Shown: piece after piece, positions 26,519 to 34,927 of the stretch
How the letters are laid out: every line of letters starts with the position of its first letter
How positions within the stretch are numbered: position 1 is the first letter of the stretch
NCBI RefSeq assembly: GCF_900115955.1
Contig: NZ_FOYL01000008.1
Location: forward strand, 124,001 to 188,000
Reading direction: 5' to 3'
Source: Lentzea waywayandensis
Lineage (GTDB): Bacteria; Actinomycetota; Actinomycetes; Mycobacteriales; Pseudonocardiaceae
Length of the DNA: 64,000 bases
Position numbers and translations under genes: made by a program
The notes under the pieces: model-generated
Database searches by the model: none
Seen by the model: the letters and a program-made list of their open reading frames with translations, nothing else
Told to the model about the DNA's origin: nothing

Positions 26519-26627
26519 GTCCGTTCGTCGTCGGCGAGTATCCGGCCGCTTGATCAACGAGTACGAACCTGCGGCGGCCTAAGGCACAGGTCAGACCGCT
26601 GAGCCTAGTTTTGACACCCCACACGGC
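26514..26627 (+). repeat. IS 3'-end copy, left of the RiPP cluster
   Basis: This segment matches 42167-42281 in the same orientation over about 114 bp. Identical blocks include GGTCCGTTCGTCG, CTTGATCAACGAGTACGAAC and TTTTGACACCCCACACGGC. In the right copy it is the 3' end of an integrase-core transposase. The two copies flank the RiPP cluster as direct repeats. Confidence 0.7.
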
Positions 26628-26739
26628 CGAAGCGGTGGCGCGCTGTTCGTGCCACCGACTGAGGAGGCGATCTCGGAGCGGAACCAGCTGCTGCAGCCGA
26701 TCGCGGTGGGTCGGTAGCGCGGCGGAGGCCGAGCTTGCA

Positions 26740-26900
26740 TCGGCACGGTCTACCGCGACTCCGGGATCGCCGACGTGCTCGAAGGCCGGCCCGTCATGGC
26801 GGACAGCGGCTACCAGGGCAATCCCGAGGTGGTCATGCCCTACCGCACATCCTGCGCGACACCGCCTCAGGCATCGCCCGGCTCCACAACTTCGCCCTCA
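26740..26900 (+). pseudogene. IS5-type transposase fragment
   Basis: One frame contains VLEGRPVMADSGYQGNPEVV and MPYR, the conserved block around the second catalytic Asp of IS5/Tnp_DDE enzymes. Frames on both sides are broken. It lies between the IS 3' end and the small RiPP-linked peptide gene. Confidence 0.6.
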
Positions 26901-26938
26901 CCGGCTGATCGGGACATCCCGCCGTCCCAACTACGAGA

Positions 26939-27055
26939 TCAGTTACGTGACAACCCTTGGGGTGCGGTGCCGAACGAGGTGGCGGAGAACAGCGCCGACG
27001 TTCTCTCCTTCAGCCGGACACTGAACTCCTCAATGTGTTGCTTGGGTTCAGGCAT
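26939..27055 (-). CDS. 38-residue peptide, possible truncated RiPP precursor
   Basis: A short frame (MPEPKQHIEEFSVRLKERTS... ending APQGLSRN) starts with ATG at 27055, 6 nt after a good AAGGAG site, about 50 bp downstream of the LLM reductase gene on the same strand. The N-terminal half is helical and charged like a RiPP leader; the rest is rich in Ser and Thr (SALFSATSFGTAP) but has no Cys. An IS5 fragment begins just past its stop, so the original C-terminus may have been lost. Alternatives are an intact small accessory peptide or a chance frame. Confidence 0.5.
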   Translation of the reverse strand: MPEPKQHIEEFSVRLKERTSALFSATSFGTAPQGLSRN

Positions 27056-27105
27056 TGCTTCTCCTTGTGTGGCAAGGACGGTGAGCGCCCTCGAGGTCGA
27101 CGCCG

Positions 27106-28095
27106 CTACCGGATCACTGAAATTCGTGCTGCAGACGCTGCTGCTCGTGCGGCGCGTTCGTGTGTCACCAGTCCCATCTCGCCGAGCAGGAACTCGAGCT
27201 CGCGCACAGCGACAGCATCGCCGTGTACGGCACCGACCCCGCTGAGGTTGAGCACCACCTCGTCGACTCCGGCGGCGTGGTACTCGCGCAGACCGGCCAC
27301 GATCTCGGGGAGCGTGCCGGTGAGAAAGAGGCCTTCCTCGACGAGTCTCCGCGCGCCCGACTCGGGATCGGTCGGATCCACGGCGACGCCCGCCTGGTTC
27401 AGCATCGAGACGTAGTGCGGCGCCTGGAGATGCCGTCGGCACACCGAGAACGCCACCCGGTCCAGATCGCGGCCCGGTTTGCGCTGCGCGACGTGCACCA
27501 CCGACACCACCCTGGTCCGGCTGCCCAGCTCCGGTTTCAGCACGTCCCGGATGTAGGCAGGCGGGCACAGCCACGTGATCGCCACGTCGGCCACCTCGCC
27601 CGCCAGTCGGGCCATTGCCGGACGCAGCACGCCGACGCCGACCTCGACGTGTTCGTGCGGGAACGGCAGGAGCGCTCCCTCCAGCCGGAAGTACTCGCCG
27701 TCCAGCTGTACGGCGTCACCATCGAGCAGTCCGCGCACGGTCGTCAGGTACTCGCGGGTGGCGGTCAGCGGGCTGCGGTACCTGCCGCCCGTGGCCCGCT
27801 GGAAGTCGACCGGGCCGGGGCCGTAGCCCGCGACGACCGGCTGACCCGTCAGCATGGCCAGCGATCGGGCTTGCAGCGCGGCCTCGTACGGGTGTCGCAG
27901 CGGCATCAGCGTTACGCTCGTGCCGACCGGGATGCGGTGACCGAGTCCGGCGGCGTAGGCGAAGACCTGATGCGGTTCGATCGCGAGCGCCTGACCGAGC
28001 CACAGGCGGGTGTTCGCCCGCTGCACCAGAGCCGCAACCGGGCCGATCTGGTCCGGGCGCACCGGCATGAACGGGACGTGTACCGAGAACTTCAC
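27106..28095 (-). CDS. LLM-class F420-dependent oxidoreductase (LanJ/LxmJ-like)
   Basis: The 329-residue TIM-barrel protein belongs to the luciferase-like (LLM) group that uses F420 or FMN: FSVHVPFMPVRPDQIGPVA at the start, GTSVTLMPLRHPYEAALQAR, a glycine-rich GYGPGPVDFQRATGGRYRSP loop and VEVGVGVLRPAMARLA. In class V lanthipeptide clusters an F420H2-dependent LLM enzyme (LxmJ) reduces dehydroalanine to D-alanine, and that role is the best guess here. The GTG start overlaps the HopA1-family stop (GTGA), so it is the third coupled gene of the leftward operon. Confidence 0.8.
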   Translation of the reverse strand: MKFSVHVPFMPVRPDQIGPVAALVQRANTRLWLGQALAIEPHQVFAYAAGLGHRIPVGTSVTLMPLRHPYEAALQARSLAMLTGQPVVAGYGPGPVDFQRATGGRYRSPLTATREYLTTVRGLLDGDAVQLDGEYFRLEGALLPFPHEHVEVGVGVLRPAMARLAGEVADVAITWLCPPAYIRDVLKPELGSRTRVVSVVHVAQRKPGRDLDRVAFSVCRRHLQAPHYVSMLNQAGVAVDPTDPESGARRLVEEGLFLTGTLPEIVAGLREYHAAGVDEVVLNLSGVGAVHGDAVAVRELEFLLGEMGLVTHERAARAAASAARISVIR

Positions 28096-28910
28096 GATGC
28101 CACCAGGTTGCGTGCCGGGTTCGCCGGGTCGATACCCGCCAGCGTGAACTCACGGGCCACCACGAGCTCGCGCGGCTCTTCGCCGGTGTGCAGCAGGGCC
28201 TGGGCGAGGACGCGAGACCGGTGCTGGCCGAAGCTGAGCCCGGACATGCCGAGCCGCGTGTCGTTGGGTTCCTCGGCGACTGCCACGCCGGGCGCGAGCT
28301 CGTCGGCGAACACCGAGGTCTCCGTGCCGATGCCCGGCAAGCCCAAGACCGCGGAAGCCACGAGATCGGCACCGAGGCCTGGCAGGTACACCACCAGCGC
28401 GTCCCGGCGCGGATACTCCTCCCGGCGCGACAGGATTTTTGCGTGGTACGTGACTTCCGCGCGTTCCAGCGCCGTCAACACCGCGCGCCAGACCTCAGGA
28501 GCGTCGTCGGCGTTCGTCACGTGGACGTACACCCGTTGCAGCGCATCGGTGAACTCCGCAGGCCGCGAGCTCGTCACGTACAGGAATCCCGGCGACAACG
28601 CGGGTCGCACGGCAGGAACCCGGACATGCTCGCCTTCGACGGTGTCCTCGGGGAACCACACCAGCACGTCGTCCAACTCCACGAGAACACGGCCCGCAGA
28701 CCGTCCCTTGAGGACACCCGTGACCGTGGTGGTCTCGTGCGGCACGGCAGCTGTGAGAAGGGCCTCCAGCTGCCGGTCGCGCTTTGGCGACAACCGGTCG
28801 CGGGTGTGCCCGGTGTGCAGCTGCGCATACAGGCCGTCGGCGAGGTCGTCGACGGCGAAGGTGAGATCGACCGTCAGCGTCGACAAGGCGGTGGCGAGCC
28901 GGTCACGCAT
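28092..28910 (-). CDS. HopA1-family protein (LanY/TvaD-like)
   Basis: The 272-residue protein matches the HopA1 family of RiPP enzymes: RVYVHVTNADDAPEVWRAVL, AKILSRREEYPRRDALVVYL, then PGVAVAEEPNDTR and GLSFGQHRSRVLAQALL. In class V lanthipeptide and thioamitide pathways such proteins act with a kinase-like partner to phosphorylate and eliminate Ser/Thr, giving dehydro residues and (methyl)lanthionine. The ATG at 28910 overlaps the end of the kinase gene by 8 bp; an upstream ATG at 28949 would overlap by 47 bp and is less likely. Confidence 0.75.
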   Translation of the reverse strand: MRDRLATALSTLTVDLTFAVDDLADGLYAQLHTGHTRDRLSPKRDRQLEALLTAAVPHETTTVTGVLKGRSAGRVLVELDDVLVWFPEDTVEGEHVRVPAVRPALSPGFLYVTSSRPAEFTDALQRVYVHVTNADDAPEVWRAVLTALERAEVTYHAKILSRREEYPRRDALVVYLPGLGADLVASAVLGLPGIGTETSVFADELAPGVAVAEEPNDTRLGMSGLSFGQHRSRVLAQALLHTGEEPRELVVAREFTLAGIDPANPARNLVAS

Positions 28911-29940
28911 GAGCCAACCCCAATACGGCGTGGAAACGGTGTGGCGCAACGAGAATCGTGCGTGCGACGCGGAACAGCGTGTGGCCGACCCCGTCGAGCC
29001 GCGGCCGGGCCAGCGCGTCGATGAACATCCGGTCGAGCAGGTGCCACGCCACGAACACCACCGCCCGCTCCGCCACGTCCGTGCAAGGGCGGGCGCGGCG
29101 GTACGCCTGCCAGAACGCCTCCACCGCCGGCCGAACCTCCCGGTACGGCTGCCAGTGCTCGGTGAGCACGATGTTCGGCACCGGTACCCGGCGGGCCGAG
29201 ACGCGGGTGCGCTCGGTGAGATGGCTGAAGATCGCGTGGTAGAGGAATTCGCCGACGAAACTGCCGACGTCGCGGGCGGGGTCGGCGAGCCGGAACGTCT
29301 CCCAGTCCGCCAGGTGCAGGTCGCCCTCCGCGATCAGGAACTGGTCCAGCCGCAGATCGCCATGAGTCGGTGTGCGCACCACGTCCGCACTGCGATCTTC
29401 CAGCGGCGCCAGCGACTCCACGATCACCGGGTCCTGCTGGACGAGCTGCCACGCCTGGAGCTGGGCCTGGCTGGACTCGGTGTAGAGCGCGGCGCTGATG
29501 CCGCCGAAGACGTCCTCGTGCGGTTGCTCCGGCAGCGCCCGCTCGGTTTCGGCCAGCGGCGCCGGGTCCAGGCCGTGCACGGCTGCGAGCGCCTCACCCG
29601 CCTGCGCGCCGAGGTCGGCGCCGAATGTGCGGTCGAGCACGGCTTTCTCCCCGGTCCGCACGCCGTCGAGACCGCGGAACACCTGCACCGCCGCTTCCTC
29701 GTCCTGGCCGAGCAACGCGGGGGTGAGGACCGGGCCGCCGGTCCGGTAGAACGCGGCTGTGCGGCGCAGACCGGAGGTGATCTCCGCGGTCGTGCCGACG
29801 ATCCGCTTCACGAACACGCGCTCACCGGTCGTGGTCGTGCCGAGCCAGTTGTCGTTCCGGCCGATGACGGTGGTGGCCGCCGGCCAGTCGAAGGCGCCGA
29901 GGCCGAGCCGGCCCAGCAGGGAGTCGATCTCGTGCACCAT
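28903..29940 (-). CDS. phosphotransferase-like RiPP enzyme (LanK/TvaC-like)
   Basis: A 345-residue protein with an aminoglycoside-phosphotransferase/kinase fold. The ATP-binding N-lobe has FVKRIVG; the catalytic loop is THGDLRLDQFLIAEGDLHLA and the metal-binding Asp is in DWETFRLADPARDVGSF. The C-terminal half is helical. Proteins of this kind (LxmK in class V lanthipeptides, TvaC in thioamitides) phosphorylate Ser/Thr of the precursor, and the HopA1 partner eliminates phosphate. It lies upstream of and coupled to the HopA1-family gene. Confidence 0.75.
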   Translation of the reverse strand: MVHEIDSLLGRLGLGAFDWPAATTVIGRNDNWLGTTTTGERVFVKRIVGTTAEITSGLRRTAAFYRTGGPVLTPALLGQDEEAAVQVFRGLDGVRTGEKAVLDRTFGADLGAQAGEALAAVHGLDPAPLAETERALPEQPHEDVFGGISAALYTESSQAQLQAWQLVQQDPVIVESLAPLEDRSADVVRTPTHGDLRLDQFLIAEGDLHLADWETFRLADPARDVGSFVGEFLYHAIFSHLTERTRVSARRVPVPNIVLTEHWQPYREVRPAVEAFWQAYRRARPCTDVAERAVVFVAWHLLDRMFIDALARPRLDGVGHTLFRVARTILVAPHRFHAVLGLAHA

Positions 29941-29955
29941 TTCCCCCAGGTGGAA

Positions 29956-30162
29956 TCAGTTCTTCCGCGCCCGCTTCCAGTCCCGCAGCAGCAGTCCGGA
30001 GAACAGTGCGAGACCCGCGATCGCGACGACAAGAAGCGCGATGCGCAGCCATGGCGTTTCCTGCACGCCGCCGAGCACGGTCAGTCCCATGAAGGCGACG
30101 AGTGCGCCCTGGTACTTCGTGTTGGCGGAGATGTTTTTTTCTGTGGCCATGCGCAAGAGCAT
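29956..30162 (-). CDS. small two-helix membrane protein
   Basis: A 68-residue protein (start MLLRMATEKN) with two hydrophobic helices: YQGALVAFMGLTVLGGV and WLRIALLVVAIAGLALFSGL, then a basic tail. I prefer the ATG at 30162 because TAAGGG stands 5 nt upstream; ATG 30150 has no ribosome site. It sits between the precursor genes and the kinase on the same strand. It might be a membrane partner, immunity or export helper. No family is recognised. Confidence 0.6.
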   Translation of the reverse strand: MLLRMATEKNISANTKYQGALVAFMGLTVLGGVQETPWLRIALLVVAIAGLALFSGLLLRDWKRARKN

Positions 30163-30215
30163 ATCGCCCTTACCCGAATAGGTGACGCCCCCGCGCGCCA
30201 GGGGCGTCGTGCACA

Positions 30216-30371
30216 TCACGTCAACAGGCTGATGAAGATCGTGCTGACGGTCGCGCCCGCCGAAACACCGGTGATGAAGTCACCGGCGTCGGGGGTGGCG
30301 ATCCGATCGAGCTCCGCGACCGACAGGTCGATCGGGGAGAGCTCGTCGAAGGACAGGTCGAGCTTGGCCAT
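30216..30371 (-). CDS. RiPP precursor peptide 1 (C-terminal Thr)
   Basis: A 51-residue peptide with a strong Shine-Dalgarno site (AAAGGAGGT). The leader is acidic and helical: MAKLDLSFDELSPIDLSVAE. The C-terminal part, GDFITGVSAGATVSTIFISL followed by LT, is hydrophobic, rich in Ser/Thr and Cys-free. It ends in Thr, as do daptide precursors, whose C-terminal Thr is converted to an N,N-dimethylated diamine. Leader and end resemble the second precursor 43 bp upstream. The leader/core boundary is unknown; cleavage near DAGD or ATP is a guess. Confidence 0.8.
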   Translation of the reverse strand: MAKLDLSFDELSPIDLSVAELDRIATPDAGDFITGVSAGATVSTIFISLLT

Positions 30372-30414
30372 GCGTGTACACCTCCTTTCCTGTCAGCGCT
30401 GGTCAGCTGACCGA

Positions 30415-30579
30415 TCAGGTGAGAACGATCGTGAGCGTGATGCCCGCGACGCTCATGCTGACGCCGGTGCCGGTGAGGACGTCGCACGTCTTCTGGTCGA
30501 CGCCGGCGCAGTTGCCGAGACCTTCCAGAACCTCCAGTTCCTGGAAGGACAGGTCGAGCTCTTGCAGCGTGTTCTGCAC
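30415..30579 (-). CDS. RiPP precursor peptide 2 (two Cys, C-terminal Thr)
   Basis: A 54-residue peptide starting at GTG 30579 with AGGAGG 9 nt upstream. The leader (QNTLQELDLSFQELEVLEG) shares the LDLSF element with precursor 1. The core side has two cysteines (NCAGVDQKTC) and then DVLTGTGVSMSVAGITLTIV followed by LT. The C-terminal Thr fits daptide-type processing; the Cys pair and upstream or downstream Ser/Thr could allow lanthionine or azoline formation by the neighbouring enzymes. It is the promoter-proximal gene of the leftward operon. Confidence 0.8.
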   Translation of the reverse strand: MQNTLQELDLSFQELEVLEGLGNCAGVDQKTCDVLTGTGVSMSVAGITLTIVLT

Positions 30580-30868
30580 AGTGATTCACCTCCTTCCGCC
30601 GCTCGGCGCGAAGGGGAACTCGTCTCTTGACTCCCCAGTCAGAAGCGAGACAGGTCGATGCCGTCCCGCTGATCGCCACTCTAAGCACCATCGGTTTGAT
30701 TTTTTCAGACGAATCAATCTATTTGTGAGCTGAGTCACGGACATTCTCAGACTTTCGTAGTACGCGTACAACCAGCGCGGTACGTGAAATCGATACCACC
30801 GTCGGATAGCTTTTTTGGCGGGGCGTGCTGAGCATGGACTCACACGTTGCGGAGATCTGGGGGATCTT
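30580..30868. promoter_or_regulatory. divergent promoter region of the RiPP cluster
   Basis: This 289-bp gap separates the leftward precursor operon from the rightward enzyme operon. It is clearly more AT-rich than the surroundings (runs of T at 30698-30705 and 30812-30817). A perfect 10-bp palindrome GTACGCGTAC at 30760-30769, with a further GTAC near 30782, is a candidate operator. Exact promoters cannot be placed. Confidence 0.5.
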
Positions 30869-31846
30869 GTGAGCACCAACGAGCAGCTTCTTGCTGCGCT
30901 GGTTCGGCTGGCCAGCGGGAACAGTCAGATCAACACCACCGGGGGCCGCGTGGTCTTCGCGGAGTCGGCCGAGCACGCGGACTTCGTCCGCGGTCTGGGC
31001 GACTGCCCGGACGACGTGGTGTTCACGCCCGAACAGTTCGAGGGTGGCATCAGCGAGCCCGGCGACGAGCTCTTCGTCGGCGACGGCCTCTACGTCTACA
31101 CGCAGGACTACCTGTCGACGCCGTTCCTGGCCGTCGCCGGTCCGACGATCGTGCGGGTGACCGGCCAGGAGGACTACCGGGCGTTCCTGGAGGACGCGGA
31201 CCTGGCGCGGTTGCGGGGCGAGTTCGTCGAGCAGCTCCTGAACCCGTCGGTGTTCCTCGCTGACCAGTGCGCGCTCGGCTCGACGCACCTGTGCGGTGCG
31301 CCGGTGTTGCTGCGCCTGCACGTCTGCGCGTCCGGCGAGGTGCGCACGTCGCCCGGTGGCTCGGTGCTCGGCACCGTTTCCTCCACCGTGGACGAACTGG
31401 AGACGGCAGCTGTTCACGGCGCCGGAGACGTGTGCCTGAACGGGGTCGTCGACGAGTCCGTTGTGGATGCTTCCCGTGCCGAACGTCCTTGGCTGTCGCG
31501 GTACCTGCGCACGCTGGACGTGCTGCGCGGGCTGCGGGCCCAGGGCAGGGCCGGCTACCGGGTCTCCGGGTTCGGCGGGCGCCTCGTCCGCACCATGCCG
31601 GCGTTCGACGAACCGGTCGACGCGCCGCTGCTGCTGTGGAACGACTTCGAGAACCTGCTCTGCGACACCACCACCGGGCGGTTGTTCCGGCTGGGCGCGG
31701 ACGCGGCGCGGCTCACCGAGCTGCTGCTGGTCACCGGGTCCCGCGACGAGGCGCTGGGGTTGGCGCGCGAACACCTGGACCTGGACGGCGCGGTCGCGGA
31801 GGACGCGCTCGGCGTCGTCGCCCGGCACTTCGAGCAGGCCGCGTGA
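30869..31846 (+). CDS. RiPP cluster protein, probable precursor-recognition protein
   Basis: The 325-residue protein has no clear enzyme motif. The start (STNEQLLAALVRLASGNSQI) is helical and the middle beta-rich (GDGLYVYTQDYLSTPFLAVA). The C-terminal half includes FENLLCDTTTGRLFRLGADA, which resembles a PqqD-like/RRE winged-helix strand. It is first in the rightward operon, where daptide clusters encode a RiPP recognition protein, so I propose binding of the LDLSF leader. GTG 30869 has GGGGGA 5 nt upstream. It could instead belong to Ocin-ThiF-like proteins. Confidence 0.55.
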   Translation: MSTNEQLLAALVRLASGNSQINTTGGRVVFAESAEHADFVRGLGDCPDDVVFTPEQFEGGISEPGDELFVGDGLYVYTQDYLSTPFLAVAGPTIVRVTGQEDYRAFLEDADLARLRGEFVEQLLNPSVFLADQCALGSTHLCGAPVLLRLHVCASGEVRTSPGGSVLGTVSSTVDELETAAVHGAGDVCLNGVVDESVVDASRAERPWLSRYLRTLDVLRGLRAQGRAGYRVSGFGGRLVRTMPAFDEPVDAPLLLWNDFENLLCDTTTGRLFRLGADAARLTELLLVTGSRDEALGLAREHLDLDGAVAEDALGVVARHFEQAA

Positions 31847-32619
31847 TCAGCCCACCTGGCACAGCGGGCGCGCTCGCCGCGCTGTACGGGCTGGAGCCGG
31901 TGCCGCTCTACAGCGCCGGAGCCACGGTGTACGACGACATCGCACAGATCGACCGGGCGGAGATCGGTGATGTGCTGCGGCTGGCGCAGCGCGTTGGAGG
32001 CCCGGTGCTGGAGCTGGCCTGCGGGTCGGGACGGGTGACGCTGCCGCTGCTCGCGCGCGGGCACCGGGTGGTGGCGCTGGACAACTCGGCCGCGTTGCTG
32101 CGGTTGCTGTCGGACCGCCTGCCGGACGTGTCCGGTGCACGGCTGGTCGAGGCCGACATGACCTCGTTCGAGTTGGACGAGGCGTACGGGTTGGTGGTGC
32201 TCGCAGCTACTTCCGTGTGCCTGCTGGATTCTCGGCAACGCGCCGCAGCGTTCGAACGGGTACGCGCACACCTCGCCGCCGACGGGCTCTTCTACGTGAG
32301 CGTGCTCGACCTCGCTGACCGGTTGCGCGCCGCGCGGCCGGTGGAGCGGACGAGCGTGCTGGTCGGCCCGCGCGGTGTGACGTCGTTGTTCCAGCACTTC
32401 GACGGACGCCGTGGGGTGCGGACGACGAGTGTGTTGCACGAGTCCGTTGTGGACGGTGTGACGACCGATCGCGCGGTGTACATCAGCGAGATCAACATGG
32501 TCGGGTCCGACGAGCTGGTCCGCGAGCTCGGCGCTGCGGGTTTCGAGGTGCTGGAACGGCGAAGTGGTCCGGCCGGCGAACAGGTGCAGGTCCAGCTCGT
32601 CTGCGGGAGGCGCCGATGA
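31843..32619 (+). CDS. SAM-dependent methyltransferase (daptide-type candidate)
   Basis: A 258-residue class I methyltransferase. Motif I is VLELACGSGRVTLPLLARGH; motif II region VVALDNSAALLRLL; then VEADMTSFELDEAYGLVVLA. In daptide pathways the methyltransferase dimethylates the new C-terminal amine. The GTG start overlaps the previous stop and its own stop overlaps the aminotransferase start, so the genes are translationally coupled. Sequence alone does not show the substrate. Confidence 0.8.
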   Translation: MISPPGTAGALAALYGLEPVPLYSAGATVYDDIAQIDRAEIGDVLRLAQRVGGPVLELACGSGRVTLPLLARGHRVVALDNSAALLRLLSDRLPDVSGARLVEADMTSFELDEAYGLVVLAATSVCLLDSRQRAAAFERVRAHLAADGLFYVSVLDLADRLRAARPVERTSVLVGPRGVTSLFQHFDGRRGVRTTSVLHESVVDGVTTDRAVYISEINMVGSDELVRELGAAGFEVLERRSGPAGEQVQVQLVCGRRR

Positions 32620-33839
32620 GGTACCCGGTGTGGGAGTCGCTGGTCGTGCCGAGCGCCTACGGGCGCGCCGATCGGCAGGCCGTGTCGGCGCGAGGTGTGC
32701 GGGTGCGGTTCGCCGACGGCACTTCGGCCTTGTGCGCGACCAGCGGGTTGTGGAACGCCAACCTCGGCTACGGCAATCCCGTGATCGCCGATGCGGTGCA
32801 TCGCTCGCTGCTCGACTCGTCGTACCTGACGCTGTTCCGCGGCGGCCACTCACCGGCGCTGCGGGCGGCCGAGGCGTTGCTGCGGGTGTGCGGGCCGGAG
32901 CACTTCGGGCGGGTGCTGTTCTCCACCTCCGGGGGCGCGGCGAACGACGTGATGATGAAGCTCGTGCGGCACCACCAAGCGCTGCGCGGCGAAGGTCAGC
33001 GGCGCGTCGTCGTGGGGTTGAAGGGCAGTTACCACGGACTCACCTACGGCAGCTTCGGGCTGACCGGCGAGCGGCTCGGACAGGACGCCTACTCGGTCGA
33101 CCAACGGCACGTGCGGCACGTCGGGTCGACAGCCGAGCTGATGGCGTTGTTCGCCAGGGAAGGCCATCGGATCGCCGCGGTCGTGCTGGAGCCGGTGCTC
33201 GGGTCCGGCGCGTACCCCGTTCCCGTCGAGTTGCTGGCCGCGTTGCCAGGTTTGCGGGCCGAGCACGGCTTTCTGCTGGTCGCGGACGAGGTCGCGACGG
33301 GATTCGGGCGATGCGGGTCGTTCTTCGCGTCGTCGTCCTGGGCTGTGCGACCGGATGTTCTTGTGACGTCCAAAGGCCTGACGAACGGCACATGCGCTGC
33401 TTCGGCGCTGGTGGTGTCACACGAGGTGTGCGAGGTGTTCGAGTCGGCGGATTCGATGCTCGTGCACGGGGAAACGCAAGCTGGAACGCCCAGCAGTTGC
33501 GCGGCGATCGTGGCGACCATCGAAGAGATGCAGCGGCTGAACGCCGTCGAGCTGGGGTTGGCGAACAGCCTGCGGCTCGACGGAGTGCTGGAGCGGCTGG
33601 CACAGCACCCGCTGGTGACCGGACATCGCGGGGCCGGGTGTTTCCGGGCGCTGGAGCTGGTTCCCGGGGTGGCGCAGCAGGTGGTGGAGTCGGCACGGCG
33701 GCGTGGGCTGATCGTGCAGCCCGGTCCCGACTGCGTGCAGCTGGTGCCGGCCCTGATCTACGGCGCCGACGAGTTCGACGAGCTGGAAGGGCTGTTGCTG
33801 GCCTCGCTGGACGTGGCGGGGGAGCGTGTGGCGTGTTGA
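32616..33839 (+). CDS. class III PLP-dependent aminotransferase (daptide-type candidate)
   Basis: A 407-residue class III (ornithine/DAPA-type) aminotransferase. Recognisable parts: GHSPALRAAEALL, GRVLFSTSGGAANDVMMKL, GLKGSYHGLTYGSFGLTG, LLVADEVATGFGRCGSFF with the PLP-binding Asp, and LVTSKGLTNGTCAAS with the Schiff-base Lys. In the daptide pathway an enzyme of this class adds an amine to the ketone formed from the C-terminal Thr. It is tightly coupled on both sides. Confidence 0.87.
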   Translation: MRYPVWESLVVPSAYGRADRQAVSARGVRVRFADGTSALCATSGLWNANLGYGNPVIADAVHRSLLDSSYLTLFRGGHSPALRAAEALLRVCGPEHFGRVLFSTSGGAANDVMMKLVRHHQALRGEGQRRVVVGLKGSYHGLTYGSFGLTGERLGQDAYSVDQRHVRHVGSTAELMALFAREGHRIAAVVLEPVLGSGAYPVPVELLAALPGLRAEHGFLLVADEVATGFGRCGSFFASSSWAVRPDVLVTSKGLTNGTCAASALVVSHEVCEVFESADSMLVHGETQAGTPSSCAAIVATIEEMQRLNAVELGLANSLRLDGVLERLAQHPLVTGHRGAGCFRALELVPGVAQQVVESARRRGLIVQPGPDCVQLVPALIYGADEFDELEGLLLASLDVAGERVAC

Positions 33840-34927
33840 CGCACCAGTCCACCCCGACGACCGTGCACGCGGGGTCGTGGCCCGCGAGGCTCGGCGGCCG
33901 GGTGGCGTGGCTGGTCGACCCGCACGTCCGGTTCGACGTTCCTGGCGCGATCTTCGTTGATCCGGCCGACTCCGGTGTCGACGCGGTGCGCGCGGTGGCC
34001 GCGTCGTTCGGCGACTGCGACACCGTCGTCGGTGTCGGTGGCGGGAGCCTGCTGGACCTCGTGAAGCTCGCCAGCCTGGTCGACGCCGATCCCGGGCTCG
34101 CCGACGTGCTGACGTCGCGCGGGCGCCGGGCAGGGGTGATCCCCCTGCCCGCCGGGCCCTCCCCGGTCCGGCGGCGGGTGCTGGTGCCGACGACCGTCGG
34201 GACAGGGGTGGAGGTCAGTGCGGTCGCGTGCCTGACCGTGGACGGCGGGAAGCGGCTGGTCGCAGGCTCACGGCTGCGGCCTGAGGTGGCGGTGCTCGAT
34301 CCGGCTCGTACCGCTTCACTGCCCGCGCGGTTGTTGCGCGAGGGCGTGCTGGAGGCGTTGCTCCGCGTCCTCGGTCCGGTGGTGGGCAGCGCGCACGTCG
34401 GCGGACTGCCCGACGCCGAGGCGGAGATGCTTGCGCGGGAACTGGTGGCGGTGGGGGACCGGTTCGCTGTAGGAGACGTCACCGCCGCGGGGCGGTTGTA
34501 CGCGGCCCAGCTCAGCGCCGCCACGCACACCGGGTGGGCGTTGGTCGGGCGGAAGCCTTACGCGGCAAGGCACTGGTACCTCGCCAACGAGCTGTCGACC
34601 GTGCAGTCCGTGCGCAAGATGGTGGCCACGGCGCACGTCGTCCCCGCTGTGTGGGAACGGATCGTCCGCGGTGACGAGCGGTTCGGCTTCGCGGACCGGC
34701 TTGACGCGGCGTGGCGGTGGATTTCGAAGTCTCCACCCGTCGAGGGATTCCGCGAGTTGTTGCGACGGTGGGACCTCGAACCAGACGTGGTGCCTTCCCC
34801 GGCGGAGATCGCTGAAGCGACGGACAACGCGCTGAGGGCGTGGGGCGGGACGTTGCCGATGCTCGCGGGACTGGGCGTGGACGACATCGCCGGGATCTAC
34901 CAGGGGAGTGCCGTGTGTTCGACCTGA
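33833..34927 (+). CDS. iron-containing alcohol dehydrogenase-like enzyme (daptide-type candidate)
   Basis: The 364-residue protein belongs to the Fe-ADH/dehydroquinate synthase superfamily. It has DTVVGVGGGSLLDLVKLASL (the NAD-binding GGGSxxDxxK element), VLVPTTVGTGVEVSAVACLT, and a helical metal-binding half with HTGWALVGRKPYAARHWYLA. In daptide pathways a dehydrogenase of this kind takes part in oxidative decarboxylation of the C-terminal Thr to a ketone. The GTG start at 33833 overlaps the aminotransferase end by 7 bp. Confidence 0.75.
   Translation: MLTHQSTPTTVHAGSWPARLGGRVAWLVDPHVRFDVPGAIFVDPADSGVDAVRAVAASFGDCDTVVGVGGGSLLDLVKLASLVDADPGLADVLTSRGRRAGVIPLPAGPSPVRRRVLVPTTVGTGVEVSAVACLTVDGGKRLVAGSRLRPEVAVLDPARTASLPARLLREGVLEALLRVLGPVVGSAHVGGLPDAEAEMLARELVAVGDRFAVGDVTAAGRLYAAQLSAATHTGWALVGRKPYAARHWYLANELSTVQSVRKMVATAHVVPAVWERIVRGDERFGFADRLDAAWRWISKSPPVEGFRELLRRWDLEPDVVPSPAEIAEATDNALRAWGGTLPMLAGLGVDDIAGIYQGSAVCST

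Noticed and set aside
28092..28910. A class I lanthipeptide dehydratase or thiopeptide-type LanB C-terminal domain
   Set aside because: The RRDALVVYL and SFGQHRSRVL motifs and the kinase-like neighbour fit the HopA1 family better, and no full LanB is present.
27160..30630. A 1156-codon plus-strand open frame across the leftward RiPP operon
   Set aside because: It is antisense to the LLM, HopA1 and kinase genes, is Arg/His/Gln-rich with no domain, and arises from GC-rich third positions of the real genes.
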